Assembly (NCBI RefSeq): GCF_023856365.1
Contig: NC_064549.1
Coordinates: 7,023,608 to 7,087,607, forward strand
Direction: 5' to 3'
DNA length: 64,000 nt
Source: Brienomyrus brachyistius
Lineage: Eukaryota; Chordata; Actinopteri; Osteoglossiformes; Mormyridae
Below, piece by piece: positions 1 through 10,776 of the stretch (the stretch's first letter is position 1; every line of letters begins with the position of its first letter). Position numbers and translations under genes: made by a program. Under the pieces are notes generated by a model that was given only the letters and a program-made list of their open reading frames with translations, was not told the origin of the DNA and did not search any database.

Positions 1-345
1 GACCCGTTCGTCCAGCACACCCCACAGATGCTCGATCAGATTGAGATCTGGGGAATGGGGAGGCCAAGACAATAACTCTTTTTTTATGTTCCTGAAGCAA
101 TTCTTGAACTAATTTTGCAGTGTGGTGCATTATCCTTCTGTAGGAGGCCACTGTCATCTGGGAATACAGTTGCCATAAGTGGATGTACTTGGACTACAAC
201 AATGTTTACTGTAGTAGATGGAATGTGTCAAAATAGCATTCACATGAATGCCAGGACCCAAGGTTTCCCAGCAGAACATGTTCAGTATTTTATTTGGAAA
301 GTTCAAGTTCTGAAAGTCCAAATCCAGACCAAGATTTTCCTTCAA
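1..345 (-). pseudogene. Tc1/mariner transposase, 3' fragment
   Basis: Read on the minus strand, the first ~80 bases encode [20 protein letters not shown], the block around the third catalytic acidic residue of Tc1/mariner (DDE_3) transposases. Further 5' on the same strand, around 190-285, another frame gives ETLGPGIHVNAILT and a region matching the part before the second catalytic aspartate. At least one frameshift separates the two, so this is a dead copy. It is cut by the left edge of the window, so its 3' end is not seen. The family would cut and paste DNA at TA sites; this copy cannot. Confidence 0.8.
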
Positions 346-437
346 CCAACCAGTTGAGTATGAAGGGTCATATTCACGGTGCATTCAACTGGTTGGTTGA
401 CGCAAAATCTTGGTCTGGATTTGGACTTTCTGAACCT
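304..437. repeat. Foldback inverted repeat with ~55-bp arms
   Basis: The arm at about 304-359 and the arm at about 383-437 are near-perfect reverse complements (shared core AAGTCCAAATCCAGACCAAG), separated by ~24 bases. It abuts the transposase relic on its left. It may be the terminus of that element in inverted duplicate or a small foldback element; no target duplication was identified. Confidence 0.85.
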
Positions 438-2755
438 GATTGTTCCACGTTTGGAAATGAGAGTGCCTAGGGGCAATCTGCACGAACAGAGAAATATGCA
501 AACTTCATAGGCATAGAGCTGGGGGAAGGAATTGAATTTGCAACCCCGATAGTGTGATAGGGCTGTGAGAGGGGCACTGCAACATTACATCACCATTTAT
601 GTAGTTTAAACATAATTCCCTTAAAAAGATGATCGACCACTGTGTTTATATTATTATTTTTAAACTATGTCACCTTACTTTGTATTTTAGGTGTAACTGA
701 GACCTTAATGAAAATTAATATGATTGCAGATCCAGGAGAGGATAAACCTTTATTTTTAGCTGTATCTTACCTGTGGCAACGGTGTATTATTATCAGCCAT
801 GTATATGAATGACAGTAGCCTACATAATTAATTCTTTTGCATTTATACACCTGTTGTACACATTATATGAAATGAAGATTAAATGCATTGCTGAGTCCTA
901 TGACCAAAGAGCAAATGCTAAACCTCAAGCTTATGAATTCCATAAACGTCCTTACCTTTATGCAGAATGTTATTTTTCCAGAGGACAGACATAAGACTGA
1001 CATTACTACCCAGAGTATCAGATAAGATAGTTGACTTTTATATCACTTACATTCTTTGAATAAAATATCATAACAACATTAGGGAAATTGCAATTTAAAT
1101 ATATATTTATAAATCACAAGTTGTGCTCTGATATTGAACATCCCTGTGTGTGCCTTGATGTACCCTCAGACTGACAAAAAGAGTTCGGTACTTTTTTATG
1201 GAACCAATTAATGCATTTATTTAAATGTAAAAAAAAATGATAAAAAATCTAAATGAACAGTAGATTATCTTGACGTCTGCAAAATAATAACTGTAAGATT
1301 GTGAATGTTTTGCTAGTTTACCAGCTGTGGATTATTTTGGACTTGAAACATCTCAGTGGTTAGCAGAGATGCTGCATGCATTGGGGATGATGGAACTGTA
1401 TAGATCAAATTCCATTAGGTAATGCATTTTGATTGGGCAAGTGCAGGAGCTGGAAAAAAGAGTTTCTGGCAGTTGTATCTGTCACATGTGATCGATGCCT
1501 AGATCCTTTTTAGAAGCACTGAAACGGTGCGTAGGCCTAGGATATAAAATAGCATAAGAATAAGTTTAGACATTCAAAATTAAGACACTTTTTAATAGAG
1601 AGTAAGAAGAAGTAGGAGTAAGTACGGAATTGAAGGGTACAAATAATTATTTTTGGATGTAATTGTGTACTAAATGAGGCTTGGGATGTTTGTTTTTGAA
1701 ATATAATTCAGGTTAATTCCAGACACTTATTATCGTGAATGAGGTTTGGTACCTAATACATTATTTTCTTGAGTCTTTGCAGAAATCTGTAATTATTTTA
1801 AAATGAAGTTTGTCGAATTATTAAAAGAAGTACGATCGACATTTATTTATTTATTTGTCTAGAGGAAGATTGCCATCTAGTGGCGATTTAGGCAGCTGTT
1901 TGTTAACCTTGATCAAAAACTTTATTTTCATGAGCACTCGTTTTGTTGGTTGTACATTTTTTATCAAATGATATCTGATATATCCTTCATTCTGCATGTT
2001 TAATTTAATTTTTATTAAAGTATTCTGAGTCTCATGTCGTTAATAAGATGTCTACTGCCGTAGCTAGCTTAAAACATTCCAAAAACAAAATGATAAATAC
2101 TGCATTAAAATAAAGGTTTTGCTGCTGAAAATTGTACACATTACTATGCAAAATATAAAGACTGAATCCAGATTAATCAAATTTTGTAACATTAGTTGCT
2201 TTGAATCTTGTGAACCATTTAGACAGAAAACTTTATGTACTGATGCAGCTTTGCAGCTTTAATGCTTTTGTGGAATCAACTTACGTCGTATCAGGGGACA
2301 TTCAGCCTGACGTGTAATACGCTTTGGTTTTGCCTGTGATGGTTAACATGGAAATAAAATGCTTGTCATCTGCGACTATTTATTTCCAAGAAAAATGTTC
2401 AGGACAAAGGTATAAGGGCTGCCTGCATGTGCCTCGTGCTGCCATGGCAACTGCCTCCTGCTATTGAATGCTGCATGCTGTCTAGAATACATAGTCCTGT
2501 TTTTTGTAACCCAAGAGGAAGAAGAGGACCACAGATTCAAGCCTTTACACCAAACCCATATCAAACCAGTAAATGCCTTCTTACACAAAATTTTATCTCT
2601 GGATATTCACCCATCAACAGACACTGCAGAAGTCACACCGGGCGTAAGACTAACATTTATTTACAGGCCATTTATTTATGAAAGGAGTTGTTTTTTCATA
2701 GCTGGTACCCATATCAGAATCAATGGATGAAGTAACGGAAAATAAACAAGTGGTT
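438..2755. other. Unique AT-rich DNA, no gene recognised
   Basis: I see no coding similarity, RNA gene or clear transposon here. Open frames are short and codon-poor (longest ~88 codons near 2,464-2,730). The stretch holds a short TTTA run near 1,840 and one strong CTCF-like motif, listed separately. Confidence 0.5.
1872..1883 (-). promoter_or_regulatory. CTCF-like core motif
   Basis: The minus strand reads CCACTAGATGGC, an exact fit to the CTCF core consensus CCASYAGRKGGC. It lies in apparently unique DNA. Occupancy is inference only; a 12-base motif occurs by chance at some rate. Confidence 0.4.
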
Positions 2756-3160
2756 TTATGTTGTAACAGTGGTTCATGTTCATGGGCATAACCCTAACCT
2801 CGTCCATGACGACCGTAACCCCTACCCAGCCCTAACATTAAGCATAAGTAACCAAACTAAATACAAGTGTGTTTTTTTGATTGCATTCACAGATTTTATA
2901 AATACAGTTCCCTTGAGGGAACAGAAAAAAATATCCTCAGAAGGTTAAAATAACAGGTTTTCATCACATTGTAGAGACAATTTACATGTATACACACACA
3001 CACACATGCACACACATACACACACACACATACACACACACACATTTGTATTTTGGTTCCCACACCATCAAATTAACAGGTTTTTATCACATTCTGGGGG
3101 ACATTTCCTCACAATGTAATGAGACCTAATCCACACACACACACACACATAACCCTGGAG
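2756..3160 (+). repeat. Dispersed fish repeat ending in (CA)n, copy 1
   Basis: A block with CATAACCCTAACCT, ACCCCTACCCAGCCCTAAC and AGTAACCAAACTAAATACAAG is followed by AACAGGTTTTCATCACATTG and several (CA)n tracts (about 2,994-3,050 and 3,132-3,150). A second copy in the same orientation lies at 47,300-47,640. The order of blocks and the CA-rich end are shared by both. The mobilising class is unclear. Confidence 0.6.
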
Positions 3161-3164
3161 GTAT

Positions 3165-3181
3165 GTGGGGGGGGGGGGGGC
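3165..3181. repeat. Poly-G tract
   Basis: A run of about 14-16 G residues follows TATGT and precedes CAGTGC; it is the downstream edge of the CA-rich repeat. Confidence 0.9.
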
Positions 3182-4020
3182 AGTGCTAGGCATTAAGCCA
3201 CCACTATTTTTTGGCAAAACGTTACTTAATTAATCATTAAAAATAACCAGTTTAAGCCTGTTAAGCATAACTGACTGTAAATAGAGGAAATTAAAATATT
3301 TTATTTAAAAAAAGGCATTTTCCATTCAGAAATAATTTTCTAATTGCATTGGTAAGGTAATGTTATTTATCAGCATAATTTCTACATATACAGATAGGTT
3401 TGCATTACAAGCATTGCACATGGGAAACAATTCCCTTTAACTCATTTGTTGAACTGAGGTGTGTAAACCATTCACATGTTGTGATATTTTCATACCACGT
3501 TGTGATATTTACGTACCATTTGCTGATTTGCAATGCTCAATTTCCCATGGCTGCCTAATGCTATGAAACGTTAAAGACCAGTGTGAGTGATGCATACAGT
3601 TTCACTGGAAATATCCGAATGACAATTACGACATAGAAATACAACATTTTTTATTTAGGAAAATATTGTAATATTTAATTGCCGTATGTTTACTACAGTC
3701 CATATGATAAAGTTTTATTTTAGTTCTGTTCCATCAGATGAATTATTAGTGCAGTCTGCTGTTATCTAGAGTTTACCATACATCATACATCCTGTTGGTA
3801 TCCTGGCAAAATCTGATGGTGCAGTTAGGTTCTGAGTAGTGAAAGGTTAAATCTTTCATAAAGCATCTATTGCCTTGCCATCTGTCACACACTGTCAGAC
3901 CGCAGAACCCTCTGGCTCTAGCGTCATTGTCTTGCCTCTCATCTTTGAGTTGTGGTCTCAGCATTGGTTTGAATTTCTGATTGGTCCCTGTAGCCTGTTT
4001 CCACTGATCAGACTATGCCA
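3182..4020. other. Unique DNA, no gene recognised
   Basis: AT-rich non-coding sequence. No exon-like reading frame, RNA gene or transposon end was seen. Confidence 0.45.
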
Positions 4021-4025
4021 GACTT

Positions 4026-4127
4026 CCCCAATTCCGGCCTTGCTGGGCCAGTTTTCAACACCGTTTGCTGAAACACACCTTACTCAAACTGCCTTGCAGA
4101 CTGACCCTCCAGGACCGGAATTGGGGC
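4026..4127. repeat. Short inverted repeat, MITE-like
   Basis: CCCCAATTCCGGCCTTGCTGG at the left and the near reverse complement of it at 4,107-4,127 frame a ~60-base centre. The arms resemble hAT-type ends seen elsewhere in the window (compare 5,903), but no 8-bp duplication was found. Confidence 0.5.
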
Positions 4128-4598
4128 ACCCTAAACCACATGCTTGGCTTTTGACCCGTATCCTGGATATGGATTTGGTTTTGTAATCAAACCCTGCACC
4201 TACAGCCTAACCTCTGAGTTTCTCCTTCCCATAACAGCATCCTTGATATCTCCTGTCTAGCACCCTTTACTTTCCATGATAGGAGGTCAGCTCACTGCCA
4301 CCTCTTAGTGGATAAGCTGTTACGGTTATAGTTACCCTGTGTTGTTCCCACCTTCGCCGAACCCTGATTTTCACCTCGACCCGCAGCTGCCCTCCATGCC
4401 TCTGTGTCGCTTTTCTCTGTTTTACTCATAATGTAACTGTTGTTTTTGTGTTACTGCTTCCAGCATCTCCCCCCACCTCCTGTTCCCCAACAGAATCCCT
4501 TCCAATACTTCTGTGCAATGCCATGTCATATCACTTTGTTTGCAGACTTCAAATTGCATGTGGCTTCCAAACAAGTGGTATTTGGGGCGGGGACGGCA

Positions 4599-4991
4599 CA
4601 GAGGGGCAAACAACCCTGGGCCCCGCATTCTAGCCCCCCACCCCCCGTTCATCACAACCTTTTTTTTTTGTAACAAAAACGCATAGGTGAAATGCCCACT
4701 CAAAACCGTTTACATTGAAATATTAATACAGCTTAAATTTGGCTGATGAATCCACCGGCCCAATACCCCGCTCCCCCCCAGTCGTCGAATTTTACAGACA
4801 GCATCCCGCCCCCGCCTTCATCAGTAATTTTTTACCGCAGGCACCACGCACTTTGATTAGCATATTGTTGATGTTCCATCATTTTTAATTCCCTCTCATT
4901 TCTCTGTCTACTCCAAAAAAAATAGCTCAAATGGCCCACTTAGGGCCCCCTACCCATGTCAGCCAAGGGACCCCAGAGAAGTTAGTCCCTG
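4599..4991 (-). mobile_element. Degenerate hAT-like non-autonomous element
   Basis: Its reverse complement matches the hAT copy at 20,831-21,259 in block order: CAGGGACTAACTTC, GACATGGGTAGG, TAAGTGGGCCATTTGAGC, TTAAAAATGATGGAACAT, GGGATGCTGTCTGTAAAATT and AACCCTGG near the far end. The ends are eroded and the flanking 8 bases do not match, so no duplication survives. The same family can therefore be defined from two copies in opposite orientation. Confidence 0.65.
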
Positions 4992-5902
4992 TTAATTCCT
5001 GAAAATTTCTCATAGGCTTATTGTGATTTCATACATCAGAGCATTGTTACTCAGTACTCCAGTGATCACCGCGCCCTGATTTTACTGTGCTATTGAAGTC
5101 GGTGCGCCCACAGCTGGATAAAATTTGGTGGTGCTCCAGTGTGACTTGGGTTACTCAGTCTCCTATTTCACCAGCCATCAGCTGAAGTATTTAAGCACTC
5201 ATTTAGAAAATAAGTAAACCTTAACCTGGCCGTTAATGTTTATAGAACTTACGTACATTGCATTGCCAAGTAATACCATTTCCTTTGAATTTACATATTA
5301 AATTATAGTGAAATATCAAGCTTTTGTAGGAAATGACTCATTTGTAAAGTTTTTTAAATGCAGAATCGATGATTAAAAAGGTATTTATTTCCAAATGGTT
5401 TCACTCTACACAGCTCATGACCTGGCAGTCCGTGCAGGTCTGGAAAATGGGCCCTTTCTCCAAAATCATTCTCTTGCTGTGTTTTATGAAGAAACTATAT
5501 TGTGTGCTCAACAATGTAATAATTACACACTATGAGAAGAAGATGAAACAGACAGAAGGGGATACAAAAGAGAGAGAAATAAAGTGTGGATAGAGCTTGT
5601 TCTGTTTTGTAGATATCTTTATGCAAGTAATTGTTATGTGAAAATACGTGGAAAAAAAATATCCAGTAGAGGCATTTTATTTAAACCAGAATAAATGGGA
5701 CGAAGTTGTTAAGCTGAGATATACATAAGGTGTTGGAAAGAATCCATGTAAAATGAAATGCAGAATTATACACTGCAGAAAGTCACCAGTAATGTGGAAG
5801 AGCGTTCCTGCGGGAAAGGGAGGCATCCAGTGTTAATGTGTCAAGAGCAAAGTAGCTGTTTGAAGGGTACATCAGCTTAGATGGATAGGGTAACATCTGG
5901 AG
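4992..5902. other. Unique DNA, no gene recognised
   Basis: Nothing beyond short spurious frames (longest about 74 codons at 5,369-5,593, lysine-rich, no similarity). Confidence 0.45.
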
Positions 5903-6110
5903 CAGTGTTTCCCAATCCGGTCCTCAGAGACCCGCAGACAGTCCACATCTTCACTCCCTCCTGGTAGCTTAACTCGGAGGGAGTGAAAATGTGGACTGTC
6001 TGGCAGGCGGCTGGGAGGGAGCAAAAATGTGGACTGTCTGGCAGGCGGCTGGGAGGGAGCAAAAATGTGGACTGTCTGTGTGTCCCCAAGGACCGGGTTG
6101 GGAAACACTG
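5903..6110. mobile_element. hAT-like MITE with 38-bp internal repeat
   Basis: Starts CAGTGTTTCCCAATCCGGTC and ends with the near reverse complement ACCGGGTTGGGAAACACTG. The flanks ATCTGGAG (5,895-5,902) and ATCTAGAG (6,111-6,118) match at 7 of 8 positions, the 8-bp duplication expected of hAT. Inside are about three copies of a 38-bp unit containing GCAAAAATGTGGACTGTCTG, one of them inverted. A related copy with seven unit starts is at 17,802. Confidence 0.85.
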
Positions 6111-6887
6111 ATCTAGAGGAATAATTCATTAAACTTTCTGAAATTGTTTGTTTAAATTGTTATTAGAGTTTTACTAGGGGTAGAAGAGAAGACAGCAATG
6201 CAATTGTATGCGAAAGTTTGGGCACCCCTGGCCAAATTACATATTTTCCTGATTTTGCATGGACAATTACTGCATTGAAGGAAAATACTGTAAAAACAAA
6301 ATGTAAGGATCACACATTTCAGCTAATTAAGTATTTATTTGACGTATTTAACAGTGAGAATAGCAAACATTAAATGGGGCACATGTGAATGGTTTTGGCA
6401 TCCTTGCAAATGATGCACTGCTGTTAATTTTAGCAAAGTCTCAGAATGTCAGTGACTCGTTAGTCCTTAATCTAGTCATGTGACTATAATTCCAGAGTGT
6501 GATAAATTCACAGAGCAATCAAACAGCTTGTGTTTAGCAGACATGGGCTTGTCCTTCATATCCTTCTCTAAGTCTCTGAAGATATGAAAATAAAAATAAT
6601 TGACTCCTACAAAGCCGGGGAAGGATGTGAAACGGTATCTAAATGCTTCTCACTCGCCATTTACAGTGTCTGAAATATGATTAAGAAATTGGAGTTAAGG
6701 ATAATGGTTGAAGTCAAGGCAAGATCTGTAAGACCATGTGAAAGAACTGCATGGAGACTGATATGGAAGATGAAGCAAAACCTCTATATCATTATGTATA
6801 ATGTACTTAAAATGTTAGCATGGCCAGGGGCGGTTGGGCAGCCAGTTCACTTTGAACCCAGAGAGGTTTTTTTCTCCCCTCTGTTGT

Positions 6888-6946
<59 letters not shown>
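6888..6946. repeat. (CTTT)n microsatellite
   Basis: About 14 tandem TTCT/CTTT units in an otherwise pure tract. Read as protein it makes a repetitive LSFF run, which explains the long open frame here. Confidence 0.95.
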
Positions 6947-6971
6947 ATTTGTTTTCCCTGTTTTTTAATTA

Positions 6972-7283
6972 CAGACGCTTCTCTACTTACAAACTTTTAA
7001 CTTACAAACTTTCAGACATACGAAGAAGAGGGCTGCAAGTCCAAATTGTGTTCCTTGGGCTCCCGTTTCCTGTCCGTAACATTAAGTTTTATTTCTGGGC
7101 ACCATTTCCGCCTAGTACGACGTCTGCCCGCTACTCCCGCCACGCAGCAGCGTAGCGTGCGTACTCCCAGCACCCTAGATATTTGTATTTGCGTATATCC
7201 TTAAAATGATGTTGAATAACGAACATTTCAAGTTACGAACGGCCGTTTGGAACGTATCTCGTTCGCAAGTAGAGGAGTGTCTG
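6972..7283. mobile_element. TA-flanked MITE (mariner-like)
   Basis: Left end CAGACGCTTCTCTACTTACA and right end, reverse complemented, CAGACACTCCTCTACTTGCG match at most positions. TA lies on both sides (6,970-6,971 and 7,284-7,285). Length 312 bp, no coding capacity. It sits inside the retroposon-like insertion, two levels deep in the Tc1. Confidence 0.85.
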
Positions 7284-7615
7284 TATTCTGTATAAATAAA
7301 TCAGGAATGTATTACAGCATAACACACTCATGTAAAATGCTTTGTGGCGACTGTAGTGAAAGGCACTATATAAAATTTAATTGAACGGGGTTGCTGGAAT
7401 GTTTGGCTGGCAGAGGAACACTGGGGCATCGGCCCACTGTGCAGCACTGCCAGCACAAACATGTTCTGTATGGAAACCTTACCTGTGATCTCATCACAAA
7501 AGGCTATATCTGAAGTATGAAATGCAACATTTAAATAAACCAGAAGCTTTCTTGGAACCAAGTGCTGTAGTCTGATGAAGTTAAAATTAAGTTTTAGCTA
7601 CAATCACCGAAGTTA

Positions 7616-8142
7616 CAGTACCAGTCAATAGTATGGAAATGCCCATCCATAGAAAGGCTTATTTGTACTATTGTCTACATTTTATAATAATTATAGAGAG
7701 ATCAAGACTATAAGATAACGTATATGAAATAATGCCCTGACCAAATATGTGACCCATCACCACGAAATGAGTCTTAAGTCGCACTGGTAGAAATACACCC
7801 ATAAGACTCATGTCGTGGTGACGGGTCACATATTATTAGACAAAAATGGGTTTAGACTTATAAGGTTGCTGGTTCAAATCCCTGGGTCGGCAGAGTGATC
7901 CCACCATTGGGCCCTTGAGCGAGGCCGTTAACCCCAACTGCTCCAGAAATTGGCTGATTCAACTTTCTCTTCCCTGCTAGACTCAAGAGGTGGCCTCCTG
8001 TGGAGCTTATCCAGCTGCCTTGAAGGAGGTCCCATATATATGCTGAGCATTCATTGAATGATTTTCCTTCACTCTCTGGTCAAACTCCTCCTTACGCTCC
8101 TTTGTAGGCAACTTGGCATGTCCAAACTTTTAATGGGTGCTG
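7616..8142 (+). mobile_element. TA-flanked Tc1-like MITE, copy 1
   Basis: Left end CAGTACCAGTCAATAGTATG and right end in reverse complement CAGCACCCATTAAAAGTTTG, flanked by TA (7,614-7,615; 8,143-8,144). It interrupts the older Tc1 transposase. The middle contains a tRNA-like or SINE-like stretch (AAGGTTGCTGGTTCAAATCC; TTGGGCCCTTGAGCGAGGCC). A second copy in inverted orientation at 54,710-55,225 has the same block order but lacks the 83-bp palindrome found here. Confidence 0.85.
7748..7830. mobile_element. 83-bp TA-flanked palindromic mini-element
   Basis: The left arm starts TGTGACCCATCACCACG and the right arm ends CGTGGTGACGGGTCACA, near-perfect inverses of about 30 bases with a ~20-base loop. 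TA occurs on both sides (7,746-7,747; 7,831-7,832). Comparison with the sister copy at 54,710-55,225, where the palindrome is absent, supports a separate insertion. Confidence 0.75.
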
Positions 8143-8356
8143 TATTTTGGGAGAATTAACTATGAAGCAGAACAAGAAAAGATGACTTTGCCAGCTGCTA
8201 AGCATGGGAGTGGATGTATAATTGCTGTGGGATTGTGTTGCACCCAGTGCAACAGGAGATATTGCATGAGTAGAAGGACGAATGGAACAAAAGAATATTA
8301 AATGTAATGTCCCACAGCCTGTAAAGAAGATGAAGAAGAGGCTGGGTGTTTGCAAG

Positions 8357-8531
8357 CAGGGGTGAAACTTAAGAATTTTTTGCTACTAGCCAACTAGGCT
8401 AAATCTGTAAAAAATGTTGTCCGACATACTTTTTTTTTTTTAACTAACCAGTGGGCAAGTGTTCAGTTTTTTGTGCTCACCCTTCTTCTAAATGACTCTC
8501 CTCAGGCGAGTGAGCTTAATTTCCAACCCCG
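8357..8531. mobile_element. hAT-like MITE, 175 bp
   Basis: Left end CAGGGGTGAAACTTAAG and right end reverse complement CGGGGTTGGAAATTAAG are inverted repeats. Flanks TTTGCAAG (8,349-8,356) and TTCACAAG (8,532-8,539) match at 6 of 8, consistent with an aged 8-bp duplication. It lies in the Tc1. Confidence 0.7.
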
Positions 8532-8735
8532 TTCACAAGCCGTGATCTCTGCCTAAGCTTGTGTTGCAAAGTATTGACTGGAAGGTTTCCCAAACTTTTT
8601 CCACAAGCTATTCCTCTCCATTAAAATAATCAAATAAATGCCAACTGTACAGATCTTATGTTCACACTGTGTTCCTTGGGAAATCAACAAAACATACAAT
8701 TTGGCCAGGGATGCCCAGACATTTGAATACAACTG

Positions 8736-9120
8736 TAGATTGAAACAGTTTGCAAGATCTTTAAGGAACATCTCAAGACCCACGTCTCTTTCAGGAACAC
8801 ATCACATCACACCCTTACTCACTGCCTTCATTGACTGCTCGGTTGAAACTTTTTCACTTGGCACTAATAGATGCTATACTGTTGTGTTTTGTTTGTACTA
8901 GCTCCTCGTCTCTGGGTGTTATTTATTTGAAAAACCTTTCGATTGTTAGTTTGGATTTCTTGCAAGTTGGAAGGAACACAGCTTCTTGGTTCCAGCCAAT
9001 TTGCTGTCCATTGGAACAGTATTTAAATATCCTCAAAGTGACTGAAATATTACAGACGTTAGTGCCACACGAGGACCTGTCATAGTTGGGCAACTGAAGG
9101 TCAAGGAAATCTATTTTGAA
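8736..9120. other. Unique DNA, no gene recognised
   Basis: Non-coding; overlapping short open frames near 8,638-9,085 have no recognisable family. Confidence 0.4.
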
Positions 9121-9124
9121 AGTG

Positions 9125-9310
9125 AAACCAATGTATGGGGGGAACGGAGGGGGGATTGGTTTCAGGACCCCATGGATTATAAAAAATGGTGTTGTATTTG
9201 CATATAACCTATTCCTATCCCCTTGTGTACCTTAAATTATCTCGAGGTTACTTATAATCAGTAATACAATGCAAATAAGGCAAAATACAGCAGCCAAATA
9301 TTTGCTAATG
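9125..9310 (+). mobile_element. Tigger/pogo-like MITE fragment
   Basis: GGGGATTGGTTTCAGGACCC, TATTTGCATATAACCTATTC and GGTTACTTATAATCAGTAAT occur in the order seen in the MER2-type Tigger non-autonomous elements I know from amniotes. No intact inverted repeat pair is visible here. The assignment is by memory of those repeats. Confidence 0.55.
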
Positions 9311-9724
9311 AAAATTTTTTTTTTTTTCTGCCTTTACTCTAAAGACTCGGGATCATATGCTGCATTTTAACCAGCGTCTTTCGTAATCAGCACAAGAAAA
9401 GTGTGGGTTTTCGAGAACGGAGAGTATCTGACATTCATCCTTACCCATACGGCAAACCAAACCAAACAATGCGGGTTGGAAAAAATGAATGAAGCCACAT
9501 TGCTATTCAGCTGACCCAACGTCTGACTGATAATTATGACAGCCCCCCCAAATTACACTTTTCAGTGGTCGGCATGTGGACAATTTATGTTCTGCTTTTT
9601 GGACCTTTCTGGAACTTTCCGGGTGTTTATTTTCCAAATATTTTTGATCCTCAGTTAGTCGGTCAATGCGCAGGAACGGACTGCACCAACTGTACAGTGA
9701 TTTTTGCATTAATGGTAATTGTGT

Positions 9725-9965
9725 TTGAGCAGGTTGGCATAGTGGCTTAGTACATAGCTCCATTACCTCACACAGCCAGTGTTGGTGGTTCAAATTCCAG
9801 CCTAACTGCATGAGTCTAGGGGTTTGCTGGTTCTAGTGGTATGTGGGTTCCCTTTGGGGTCTCTGTTTTTACCTGTTGCAGTCCACAGAATATCAGGCCA
9901 TCCCTGGCGTGACTGTCAGTATGAGTGCCCTGTGATGGCGTGGCATACCAACTAGGGTGTTGGTA
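9725..9965 (+). mobile_element. tRNA-derived SINE, degenerate copy
   Basis: Reads GGCATAGTGGCTTAGTACA, then GTGGTTCAAATTCCAGC at the B-box position and CAGTCCACAG further on, the block order of the SINE defined at 12,464-12,820. Heavily mutated; no target duplication found. Confidence 0.6.
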
Positions 9966-9989
9966 TAATGGAAAATAATCATGATATCG

Positions 9990-10241
9990 CCGGGGTTGCT
10001 AACAATCAACATCTGATGTGACACTCGTGCTTTCAGACTCTCACGCTCATGCAAGAAATCTTACAACAAATCATAAAGTGAAAATTACATCAAAAGCATT
10101 GGGGCGGTTTGCAAACTCTACAGACTATTTACAAGGCAATAAAACTGCTACAGACATGTAAATGCGTGAGCACGTGTATGCAGACTTGTCTTGAATTGAA
10201 AATCCCACTCCAAGCCAGCCGGCCAAAGTTGCCAACCCTGG
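9990..10241. mobile_element. hAT-like MITE, degenerate
   Basis: CGGGGTTGCTAAC at the left and GTTGCCAACCCTG at the right are approximate inverted repeats of the CAGGGTTGGCAAC type. No convincing 8-bp duplication. Confidence 0.5.
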
Positions 10242-10466
10242 GTTACAGCTACTACAGACGTACCTGTAATACGTTTCACTAGGCGAGTCTGTGTTGATGT
10301 TACAAGTAAAATTTTAATCCGAAACACTTCATACCACTTATACCTCCCATTTTCCCATTTCTAGTTAAATATATAGTATCACACATCATTGTTGACCTCT
10401 GCTTAACCAGAGAAATCTGTCTTACAGCCGTAGAATTCATAACTAATTTCAAGACTGTAGCTCAGA

Positions 10467-10776
10467 ATGGGTCAGCGAAGTGGTGCAGTGGTTAGCACTG
10501 TTGCCTCACACCTCTGGTACCTGAGTTTGAGTCTCTGCCATGGCTCTGTGTGTGGATTTTGCATGTTCTCCCCGTGTAGTCATGGGGTTTCCTCCAGGTA
10601 CTCCAGTCCCCCCCCCATAGTTCAAAAGCATGTTGAGGCTAATTACCAAATTGACCATGCGCATGGCATTGTGGGTTGGTGCCCCATCCTGGGTTCTTCC
10701 CGCCTTGTGCTTGTAGCCTCTGGGATAAACACTGGACAACCCTGAACAGGATAAGTGTTTTCAGAAAATGGATGGA
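10467..10776 (+). mobile_element. tRNA-derived SINE with 11-bp duplication
   Basis: The head reads GTGGTGCAGTGGTTAGCACT (A-box) and the body ends AAAATGGATGGATG. Identical flanks TGTAGCTCAGA at 10,456-10,466 and 10,777-10,787 mark LINE-type target-primed insertion. The B-box region (GAGTTTGAGTCTC) is less conserved than in the 12,464 copy. Confidence 0.9.

Larger units (their letters stand above)
6795..7390 (+). mobile_element. Retroposon-like insertion in the Tc1
   Basis: The Tc1 match stops near 6,790 and resumes in the 7,400s. The right edge reads AAAGGCACTATATAAAATTT then AATTGAA, a tail resembling the 3' end of common fish retroposons. It holds the (CTTT)n tract and the MITE at 6,972-7,283. 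Exact edges are uncertain. Confidence 0.45.
6590..8356 (+). pseudogene. Tc1 transposase, broken and interrupted
   Basis: Around 6,600-6,790 the helix-turn-helix DNA-binding region is readable (DSYKAGEGCETVSK, then a stop, then NMIKKLELRIMVEVKARSVR). After the first insertion the frame resumes near 7,450-7,610 with a block corresponding to the region around the first catalytic aspartate. After the second insertion, 8,150-8,350 gives LPAAKHGSGCI, the following region before the second aspartate. The third acidic-residue block (SPDLN type) is not found, so that part is deleted. Multiple stops and frameshifts; certainly not functional. Confidence 0.8.
6201..8735 (+). mobile_element. Tc1-like transposon split by nested insertions
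   Basis: Left end CAATTGTATGCGAAAGTTTG and right end, read in reverse complement, CAGTTGTATTCAAATGTCTG, both running on into a GGGCA(C/T)CCCTGGCC block, are terminal inverted repeats of a fish Tc1 family. TA follows the right end. Removing the recognised insertions (about 6,795-7,390; 7,616-8,142; 8,357-8,531) leaves roughly 1.2-1.3 kb, a little short of a full Tc1, so some internal loss is likely. Transposase remnants occur between the insertions, in order and on the + strand. Confidence 0.85.

Noticed and set aside
4591..5000. 8-bp target duplication for the 4,599 hAT-like copy
   Set aside because: Flanking octamers GGACGGCA and TTAATTCC do not match, so the duplication was not claimed.
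6677..7000. 107-codon ORF
   Set aside because: Composite of Tc1 transposase remnant and (CTTT)n microsatellite.
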